Assembly: GCA_028280025.1 (NCBI GenBank)
Contig: JANQMO010000014.1
Coordinates: 1-24,853 of the forward strand
Length of the DNA stretch: 24,853 nucleotides
Direction: 5' to 3'
Source of the DNA: Chlorobium sp.
Lineage (GTDB): Bacteria; Bacteroidota; Chlorobiia; Chlorobiales; Chlorobiaceae
Part shown: piece by piece, positions 16,160 through 20,320 of the stretch
Numbering within the stretch: the stretch's first letter is position 1
Layout of the letters: each line of letters opens with the position of its first letter
The notes under the pieces: generated by a model
Database searches by the model: none
What the model saw: only the letters and a program-made list of their open reading frames with translations
What the model was told of the DNA's origin: nothing
Made by a program: the position numbers and the translations under genes

Positions 16160-17280
16160 TCCGCCACCTCCCGGATGAACGCCTCCAGCTTCATGGCGAA
16201 AACGTCCCAGGACAGTGTTTCTGCCTGCCGGGCAACCATCGTTTCGCATGGGACAGTATCCATGGAATCAAGAAAGTCGCAGACACCCTTTGCAAAATCC
16301 GACGGTTCGAGACTCCTCACAATCGCTCCCGTTTCGCCTTCACGAACATACTCCGGCAATCCCCCCCGGTCTGAAACAACAACCGGCCTGCCGAAACCGT
16401 ATGCCTGCTGCACCACCCCCGATTGAGACGCCTCCCTGTAAGGAAGGACCACGACATCGGCTGCCGAAAAAAACACCGGGATGCGGTCGTTCGGCACAAA
16501 ACCCGACTCTATCGTCACCTGAGCGCTGATCCCAAGCCTCTCGATACGCTCCCGTATCGTTTTTTCGCCATGGTGGAACTCCCCTGCCACCAGGAGCCTT
16601 GTTCCGGAAGAGCGGCGGAGGATTTCCGGCATTGCTTCCACCAGAATATCAAGGCCCTTATAGGCCCTGACATAGCCGAAAAACAAGAGAATCCGCCCAT
16701 CATCCCTGAAACCGAGTATTCTCCTTGCTTCAGCCTGTGAAGGCATATCGGATTCCCTGTCGTATACCGGATGAAAAAGGGATCGAAGAGGAACGTTCGG
16801 ATACGATTGTTCAACCTTTCCGGCAACATGCCTCGACAGTGTGACAACACCATCAGCCGAGGCAATCAGAAGATCGCGAAGCAGCTTTTCACCGGCAAAC
16901 CTCTCGTGCGACGAGAAATTGTGCATGAGCACAATCATTTTTCTTCCGGACAACACTCTGATCAGGACAAAAATTGGAGCATAAAGCCCCTGCCAGAACG
17001 GGCAGAGTATCACATCTGACCCGAGACGCCTTATCTGCAGCGCAACCGAAATCCAGGTGACAGGATTCAGCATGTCCAGAACCGCTGCAATCCCTTCACG
17101 CGAACGCATACCCGGCTCATATGGAGATTTGTCGCGCAACACTATACGGGGATAAAGCCGACTGAAAGAAAACGCATCGATCGCATGTCCCTTTTCGAGC
17201 AGTTTGTCACGAAGGATCGTGCTGAAACGGGCAATACCTCCTTTCAGGGGAAAAAAAGGACTGACAAAAGCTATACGCAA
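16156..17280 (-). CDS. Glycosyltransferase, GT4 family, TTG start
   Basis: Probable retaining GT4 glycosyltransferase with GT-B fold, first gene of the polysaccharide operon. From TTG at 17280 the product has 374 residues, starting MRIAFVSPFFPLKGGIARFS with the acceptor-side glycine loop. Around residues 200-215 it has ILLFFGYVRAYKGLDILVEA, the usual start of the donor-binding half. The carboxyl motif reads PYREASQSGVVQQAYGFGRP, where the second acidic residue of the EX7E motif is replaced, a variant known in part of the family. VVSDRGGLPEYV follows. The TTG at 17280 is preferred over the TTG at 17289 because GGGG lies nine bases upstream of the former and abuts the latter. The stop overlaps the GT2 start. 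Confidence 0.85.
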   Translation of the reverse strand: MRIAFVSPFFPLKGGIARFSTILRDKLLEKGHAIDAFSFSRLYPRIVLRDKSPYEPGMRSREGIAAVLDMLNPVTWISVALQIRRLGSDVILCPFWQGLYAPIFVLIRVLSGRKMIVLMHNFSSHERFAGEKLLRDLLIASADGVVTLSRHVAGKVEQSYPNVPLRSLFHPVYDRESDMPSQAEARRILGFRDDGRILLFFGYVRAYKGLDILVEAMPEILRRSSGTRLLVAGEFHHGEKTIRERIERLGISAQVTIESGFVPNDRIPVFFSAADVVVLPYREASQSGVVQQAYGFGRPVVVSDRGGLPEYVREGETGAIVRSLEPSDFAKGVCDFLDSMDTVPCETMVARQAETLSWDVFAMKLEAFIREVAD

Positions 17281-17404
17281 GGTTCGCAACCCCGGAAATG
17301 ATCAAGTTTGTACGAACAGTTCACCGGCCTGATATTGAACGGCGTTACCCTAAACTGAGCGTTTCAACAACTGCTCCATAATAGTAAGTTTATCAAAGAC
17401 AATC

Positions 17405-17447
17405 TGTTATACTATATTTTTATAGGGATTATCCCTCATCTGCAGGG
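17405..17447 (+). promoter_or_regulatory. Possible extended -10 followed by exclusive hairpins
   Basis: TGTTATACT (17405-17413) matches an extended -10 box (TGn then TATACT, 5 of 6 consensus), without a matching -35. Just downstream AGGGAT (17424-17429) can pair with ATCCCT (17431-17436), a perfect 13-base palindrome with one central base. The same CCCT could instead pair with AGGG at 17444-17447. The two pairings exclude each other. No recognised gene lies downstream on the plus strand, so the function is doubtful. Confidence 0.25.
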
Positions 17448-17493
17448 TGAACGTGAAAATAGGTAAAGAACCGCATTTGTTGAAACCCTTCGG

Positions 17494-17593
17494 GATTGCC
17501 GATCATACCACATCTGCTTCGTTACAGGAAACTTGCGGTAGATCACTACAGCGGCATTTCCTGTGCCTTGCATCTGTGGCATGCTCGACAATC
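17494..17593 (-). repeat. 100-bp imperfect palindrome, probable RNA hairpin or dispersed repeat
   Basis: The two 50-base arms are centred at 17543/17544. From the outside in, the arms share GATTG, CGA, CAT, CCACA, TGC, ACAGGAAA and GTAG, separated by short mismatches; about two thirds of positions match with one single-base gap. Read as minus-strand RNA, two mismatches become G-U pairs (17499/17588 and 17507/17580). Two neighbouring ones (17513-17514 against 17573-17574) become a tandem G-A/A-G pair. These changes favour a folded minus-strand RNA. It lies downstream of ptsH and upstream of the polysaccharide operon. It could be a noncoding RNA, a MITE-like repeat or a processing signal; nothing shows which. 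Confidence 0.6.
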
Positions 17594-17668
17594 GCTCAAT
17601 TTAGGGTTACTGTAAAGCACCCCATTGCCGCTGAGTTCCGGCGTCGGAAAAGAGGGCCGTAAGAAAGG

Positions 17669-17935
17669 TCACTGCTCGCCGAAACCCTGCTCGAAAAAAC
17701 TGGTCAGCTGATCGGCCGCCTCTTCTTCATCATCGCCATCGAACTTCAGGACAAGTTTGGTGCCCTTCGGCGCGGCAAGACTCATCACACCGATAATGGA
17801 TTTTGCGTTCACCTCCGATCCGCGCATTTCAATAAAAAAATCGGATCTGAAACGCGATGCTATCTTGACAACAGCAGCGGCCGGCCTTGTATGCAACCCG
17901 GCCTTGTTTTTTATGACAACTTCCCGAACAATCAC
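17669..17935 (-). CDS. ptsH: Phosphocarrier protein HPr, GTG start
   Basis: HPr carries phosphate from enzyme I in the phosphotransferase system and, in many bacteria, is a regulatory target. From GTG at 17935 the product has 88 residues. The active-site histidine is at 15 in GLHTRPAA (13-20), exactly the canonical position, which fixes the start. The regulatory serine is at 46 in NAKSIIGVMSLAA (43-55), the site used by HPr kinase/phosphorylase. The carboxyl half (TKLVLKFDGDDEEEAADQLT) is normal. No ribosome-binding site precedes the GTG; instead a T/A-rich heptamer array and an 8-bp tandem repeat lie there. The frame is open upstream to 18058 through those repeats, but the translation looks non-coding. 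No enzyme I gene is next to it. Confidence 0.92.
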   Translation of the reverse strand: MIVREVVIKNKAGLHTRPAAAVVKIASRFRSDFFIEMRGSEVNAKSIIGVMSLAAPKGTKLVLKFDGDDEEEAADQLTSFFEQGFGEQ

Positions 17936-17942
17936 GGATAGA

Positions 17943-17977
17943 TCAAAAGGCAAAAGTGAAAATTCAAAAGGCAAAAA
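17943..17977. repeat. Tandem array, 7-bp period, CAAAA core, 5 units
   Basis: Five head-to-tail units read on the plus strand: TCAAAAG, GCAAAAG, TGAAAAT, TCAAAAG, GCAAAAA. The period is exactly seven bases, with changes mostly in the first and last positions. The array ends only seven bases before the ptsH start codon, where a ribosome-binding site would be expected. It belongs with the other 7-bp arrays near 19680-19961, which use different cores. Confidence 0.8.
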
Positions 17978-17984
17978 TTTAGAC

Positions 17985-18016
17985 GCTTGATAGCTTGATA
18001 GCTTGATAGCTTGATA
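17985..18016. repeat. Perfect 8-bp tandem repeat, 4 copies (GCTTGATA)
   Basis: GCTTGATA (TATCAAGC on the minus strand) is repeated four times without a mismatch, followed by GCCGG. It lies about 50 bp upstream of the ptsH start in the 132-bp spacer after the acetyltransferase gene. Perfect short tandem repeats are prone to change copy number by slippage, which here would alter the length of the ptsH leader but not its reading frame if the GTG start is right. Confidence 0.9.
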
Positions 18017-18067
18017 GCCGGAAGATACGAAGTTCTTCTGAATGGAATAACAGTACAAGCCTTACAG

Positions 18068-18553
18068 CTATCCGGCCATCCCGCCATCAAGCTCCTTAAT
18101 CATTGCAATCTCGTCGCAGGCCATCAGTTTCGGACAGTACGTGCAGTCCCTCCAGATTTTCTGCGGAAAACGCTCCTTATCGACAGCATGGTACCCCAGG
18201 CTGAGGAAAAAATCAGGAGTGCGTGTCAGAACAAACGCCGTCCTGACCCCCTCTTCAGCAAGCACCTCCTCAGCCCTTTTCACCAGCTTTCCGCCTACGC
18301 CACGGCGCGTGAAAGCGTCAACAACTGCAAGGGTGCGGATTTCAGCAAGATGCATGGTAAAAAAAGAAAGGGCGCATGAACCGATTACCTGCCCGTTCTC
18401 TTCAGCGACAAGAAAGTTACGAATATTCTCGATAATGTTTTCTGTCGAGCGTTGAAGCATCACCCCCTCCTCTGCATAGCGATCGGTAATGCGTCTGATC
18501 GCATCCGCGTCTGTAAGACGTGCCGTTCGTATGGCAATCTTTCTTTTCGTCAT
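18068..18553 (-). CDS. GNAT acetyltransferase, N-acetylglutamate synthase-like
   Basis: GNAT-fold N-acetyltransferase resembling the short, stand-alone N-acetylglutamate synthases (ArgA acetyltransferase domain without the kinase-like half). These make N-acetylglutamate for arginine synthesis. The 161-residue product starts MTKRKIAIRTARLTDADAIR, with FLVAEENGQVIGSCAL at 47-62 and AEIRTLAVVDAFTRRGVGGK at 70-89. The latter holds the acetyl-CoA pyrophosphate loop RRGVGG. The tail ERFPQKIWRDCTYCPKLMAC contains three cysteines (137, 140, 146), typical of this subgroup. The start ATG at 18553 overlaps the obgE stop as ATGA, so the two are translationally coupled. Substrate is inferred; another small amine is possible. 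Confidence 0.78.
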   Translation of the reverse strand: MTKRKIAIRTARLTDADAIRRITDRYAEEGVMLQRSTENIIENIRNFLVAEENGQVIGSCALSFFTMHLAEIRTLAVVDAFTRRGVGGKLVKRAEEVLAEEGVRTAFVLTRTPDFFLSLGYHAVDKERFPQKIWRDCTYCPKLMACDEIAMIKELDGGMAG

Positions 18554-19569
18554 GTCTCCCCGCCCTTTTCGGGTTTTTCAATAAACGTTCCATCTGCCGA
18601 CTCAATCGCCGCCCACAACATATCCTTCAACGTATCAAGTCCCCGACCGGTCACGCTTGAAACGTTGAGAACCTCTCTATCATCTCCGATGACCGGCGCG
18701 CTGAACTCTTCAGGAGCTATATCCATTTTCGTGATCAGGAGCATCCTTGGCTTCTCGAGCAAACGCGGATCGAACGCCTCCATTTCCTTCAGAAGCATCC
18801 CGTATTCAGCTGCAATATCCGGGGAGTCGGATGACACAAGAACGGCAAGCACTTTCGTCCGCTCGATATGTTTGAGGAACTGGATCCCCAGCCCCTTTCC
18901 TTCCGCCGCACCTTCAATGATCCCGGGAATATCCGCCATGACAAACGACCGGTAGTTCCGGTACGCAACAATACCGAGGTTGGGAACAAGGGTAGTAAAC
19001 GGGTAATCGGCAATTTTTGGTTTGGCCGCGCTCATTGCGGCAATCAATGTCGATTTTCCCGCGTTGGGAAAACCGACAAGCCCCACGTCGGCGATCAATT
19101 TCAACTCGAGATCAAGGTCAAAACGCTCTCCCTTTGCCCCTGGTTCGGCATATCGAGGCGCCTGGTGGGTGGCCGAGGCAAAATGCGGATTACCTTTGCC
19201 TCCCCGGCCCCCCCTTGCAACAAGCACCTCCTGGCCTTCTTCGGTCAGATCGGCAAGCATCCTGCCGCTTGCAGCGTCCCTTGCAACAGTCCCGCAGGGA
19301 ACCGGAATGATCACGTCCCGGCCCATCTTTCCGTTCTTCTTGGCCCCCTGCCCATGCGCACCCCTTTGTGCCTTGTAGCGTTTGCGGTACCTGAAATCAA
19401 GCAGGGTCGACATCTGGCTGCTGGCCCTCAGATAGACATGTCCCCCGCGGCCTCCGTCGCCGCCGTCAGGCCCGCCTTTCGGGACGTATTTCTCGCGCCT
19501 GAAGCTCATACAGCCGTTTCCGCCGTCACCGGCCTGCACCTCTATTTTTGCCGAATCAACAAATTTCAT
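18550..19569 (-). CDS. obgE: GTPase Obg/CgtA
   Basis: Obg is a ribosome-associated GTPase involved in 50S maturation and growth control. The 339-residue product has the glycine-rich Obg domain (about 1-158, with DGGNGCMSFRREKYVPKGGP and DGGDGGRGG). The G domain follows: P-loop GFPNAGKST at 166-174, TTLVPN at 192-197, DIPG at 213-216 and TKMD at 280-283. There is no OCT domain, as in many short Obg proteins. The start ATG at 19569 gives the canonical MKFVDSAKIEV terminus. No ribosome-binding site is visible, and TATACT lies only seven bases before the ATG, so a leaderless message is possible. It is coupled to the downstream acetyltransferase by ATGA. Confidence 0.96.
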   Translation of the reverse strand: MKFVDSAKIEVQAGDGGNGCMSFRREKYVPKGGPDGGDGGRGGHVYLRASSQMSTLLDFRYRKRYKAQRGAHGQGAKKNGKMGRDVIIPVPCGTVARDAASGRMLADLTEEGQEVLVARGGRGGKGNPHFASATHQAPRYAEPGAKGERFDLDLELKLIADVGLVGFPNAGKSTLIAAMSAAKPKIADYPFTTLVPNLGIVAYRNYRSFVMADIPGIIEGAAEGKGLGIQFLKHIERTKVLAVLVSSDSPDIAAEYGMLLKEMEAFDPRLLEKPRMLLITKMDIAPEEFSAPVIGDDREVLNVSSVTGRGLDTLKDMLWAAIESADGTFIEKPEKGGET

Positions 19570-19589
19570 AACTCATAGTATAACCACAT

Positions 19590-19615
19590 GCAGGCACGCA
19601 CGGGAGCCTGCCCCT
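19590..19615 (-). repeat. GGGGC-type palindromic element, copy 1
   Basis: On the minus strand this reads AGGGGCAGGCTCCCGTGCGT and continues GCCTGC; GCAGGC and GCCTGC (19606-19611 and 19590-19595) form a six-base stem. It shares the leading (T)AGGGGC and the palindromic layout with the two other copies in the same spacer, all in the same orientation. It lies directly before obgE and could form a hairpin in its leader. Confidence 0.55.
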
Positions 19616-19652
19616 GGATTACATTGATACTCACACTAACGATGCTCACTAC

Positions 19653-19677
19653 GGGAGGGTTTCAAACCCGCCCCTAC
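19653..19677 (-). repeat. GGGGC-type palindromic element, copy 2
   Basis: The minus strand reads TGTAGGGGCGGGTTTGAAAC and continues CCTCCC. GGGTTTCAAACCC (19657-19669) is a perfect 13-base palindrome. The TGTAGGGGC head is shared with copy 3. I know this type of sequence as a dispersed intergenic repeat in several bacterial groups, but have not checked it for this genome. Confidence 0.6.
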
Positions 19678-19679
19678 AA

Positions 19680-19707
19680 CTTGCCGACTGCCTACTGGAA
19701 ATTGCCG
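19680..19707. repeat. Tandem array, 7-bp period, TGCC core, 4 units
   Basis: Four head-to-tail heptamers on the plus strand: CTTGCCG, ACTGCCT, ACTGGAA, ATTGCCG. The third unit departs most from the others. The array directly follows palindromic element copy 2 and supplies the left arm of the 11-bp inverted repeat. Confidence 0.5.
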
Positions 19708-19751
19708 GCTATCTTCTTTCGCTCCCCGAGTAATAGTCTTCAGTAGGCAGT
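19687..19751. repeat. 11-bp perfect inverted repeat, 43-bp spacer
   Basis: ACTGCCTACTG (19687-19697) is exactly complementary to CAGTAGGCAGT (19741-19751). Each arm belongs to a different heptamer array, so the relation may come from two copies of one array family inserted in opposite orientation. Confidence 0.7.
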
Positions 19752-19768
19752 TCACAGTTAACAGTCAA
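19741..19768. repeat. Tandem array, 7-bp period, CAGT core, 4 units
   Basis: Four head-to-tail heptamers, CAGTAGG, CAGTTCA, CAGTTAA, CAGTCAA, with four constant and three variable bases each. The exact seven-base period matches the other arrays in the window. Confidence 0.75.
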
Positions 19769-19841
19769 AATCATTTAGTCCTTTCCCGGCCTGCCACGGT
19801 CAACCATCCCGACATGTCAGCCCCCCCACATTCTTTTCACT

Positions 19842-19855
19842 GAGAACCGAGAACC
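19842..19855. repeat. GAGAACC heptamer, 2 copies
   Basis: Two perfect adjacent copies of GAGAACC. Too short to stand alone, but it precedes the first copy of the 14-bp direct repeat just as the ACTCAG array precedes the second copy, and it has the same seven-base period. Confidence 0.4.
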
Positions 19856-19860
19856 TCCTA

Positions 19861-19874
19861 CACCCCACAATCTT
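19861..19874. repeat. 14-bp direct repeat CACCCCACAATCTT, copy 1
   Basis: CACCCCACAATCTT is repeated exactly at 19970-19983. Both copies follow AGAAC(C/T)TCCT and a short heptamer array, so a composite unit of array plus tail seems to have been duplicated 109 bp apart. Confidence 0.7.
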
Positions 19875-19902
19875 AAGCCAACCCAAACAATCACGTGCAA
19901 CC

Positions 19903-19922
19903 ACTGGGGGCTGCCCCTACAT
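19903..19922 (-). repeat. GGGGC-type palindromic element, copy 3
   Basis: The minus strand reads ATGTAGGGGCAGCCCCCAGT, in which GGGG pairs with CCCC across a short centre (19906-19917). It shares TGTAGGGGC with copy 2 and the orientation of copies 1 and 2. Confidence 0.55.
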
Positions 19923-19930
19923 TTCTTCCA

Positions 19931-19961
19931 ACTCAGCACTCAGAACTCAGTACTCAGAACT
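19931..19961. repeat. Tandem array, 7-bp period, ACTCAG core, 4 units
   Basis: ACTCAGC, ACTCAGA, ACTCAGT, ACTCAGA and a final ACT. Six bases are constant and only the seventh varies, the cleanest of the heptamer arrays here. It is followed by TCCTTTACC and then the second 14-bp direct repeat. Confidence 0.85.
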
Positions 19962-19969
19962 TCCTTTAC

Positions 19970-19983
19970 CACCCCACAATCTT
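19970..19983. repeat. 14-bp direct repeat CACCCCACAATCTT, copy 2
   Basis: Exact second copy of the sequence at 19861-19874, located just before the likely xseB promoter. Confidence 0.7.
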
Positions 19984-19986
19984 CCT

Positions 19987-20014
19987 TTGAATACTACCGC
20001 TCATTACCTATTAT
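19987..20014 (+). promoter_or_regulatory. Possible xseB promoter
   Basis: TTGAAT (19987-19992; 4 of 6 to the -35 consensus) and TATTAT (20009-20014; 5 of 6 to the -10 consensus) are separated by 16 bp, giving a start near 20021, about 40 bases before xseB. A perfect TATAAT on the other strand overlaps the same bases (20015-20010). Confidence 0.35.
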
Positions 20015-20060
20015 AGTATCTGACAGAACAGAGCGAACACACAGGCATCCTGAAAAATAA

Positions 20061-20309
20061 ATGAGCCAGAAAAAAAAAGCCACCATAGAGGAGCTTGTCG
20101 CCAGACTGGAAGAGATAACTGGAGAAATGGAAAATCCGGATACGGGAATCGACCAATCGATCAAACTCTACCAGGAAGGGCTTGCAATCGCCGATGAATG
20201 CAGAAAAAGACTCCAGAGTGCAAAACAGAAAATAGAGATTATCAAACCGGACAACCCCGACAGACAAACCGAAAATAAAACGGACTACGGACTGTTCAAC
20301 GACTCCTGA
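20061..20309 (+). CDS. xseB: Exodeoxyribonuclease VII small subunit
   Basis: Small subunit of exonuclease VII, which with XseA degrades single-stranded DNA to oligonucleotides. The 82-residue product has the family's coiled two-helix core: TIEELVARLEEITGEMENPD at 8-27, then LYQEGLAIADECRKRLQSAK near 36-55. The tail is hydrophilic (KPDNPDRQTENKTDYGLFND). Length is normal (60-90). The start is ATG at 20061 with no clear ribosome-binding site. It is a single gene on the plus strand, convergent with gatB, with 11 bp between the stops. The large subunit xseA is not in the window. Confidence 0.92.
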   Translation: MSQKKKATIEELVARLEEITGEMENPDTGIDQSIKLYQEGLAIADECRKRLQSAKQKIEIIKPDNPDRQTENKTDYGLFNDS

Positions 20310-20320
20310 ATCCCCATGGC

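Larger units (their letters stand above)
17281..17668 (-). other. Spacer between ptsH and the polysaccharide operon
   Basis: This 388-bp stretch has no gene I can support. It should hold the promoter of the polysaccharide operon (between about 17300 and 17420 on the minus strand), but no good -35/-10 pair is visible. It contains a 100-bp imperfect palindrome (17494-17593), a three-part AGGGAT/ATCCCT/AGGG block (17424-17447), and an A/T-rich stretch with GTTATACTAT (17407-17416). A 71-codon plus-strand frame opens at 17447 but lacks any family resemblance and lies through the palindrome. No terminator follows ptsH. Confidence 0.6.
19570..20060. other. Repeat-dense spacer between obgE and xseB
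   Basis: This 491-bp stretch has no gene. It separates two divergent genes and so holds both promoters. It is packed with small repeats listed separately: three palindromic GGGGC-type elements, several 7-bp-period arrays, an 11-bp inverted repeat and a 14-bp direct repeat. A perfect TATAAT on the minus strand (20015-20010), without a good -35, could start a leader of about 440 bases running through all of these into obgE. No tRNA, riboswitch or CRISPR pattern was recognised. Confidence 0.7.

Noticed and set aside
17307..17318. GTTTGTACGAAC as an operator before the polysaccharide operon
   Set aside because: It is a 12-base near-palindrome with mismatches at one pair; a match this short is expected by chance and no second copy was seen.
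17447..17662. 71-codon plus-strand gene starting with GTG
   Set aside because: It runs through the 100-bp palindrome, resembles no family and has no convincing ribosome-binding site; a chance frame is more likely.
17936..18058. Longer amino terminus for HPr
   Set aside because: It would translate the tandem repeats and shift the active-site histidine far from position 15.
19680..19961. CRISPR-like array
   Set aside because: The repeated units are only seven bases, abut each other without spacers and change core from site to site; no cas genes are near.
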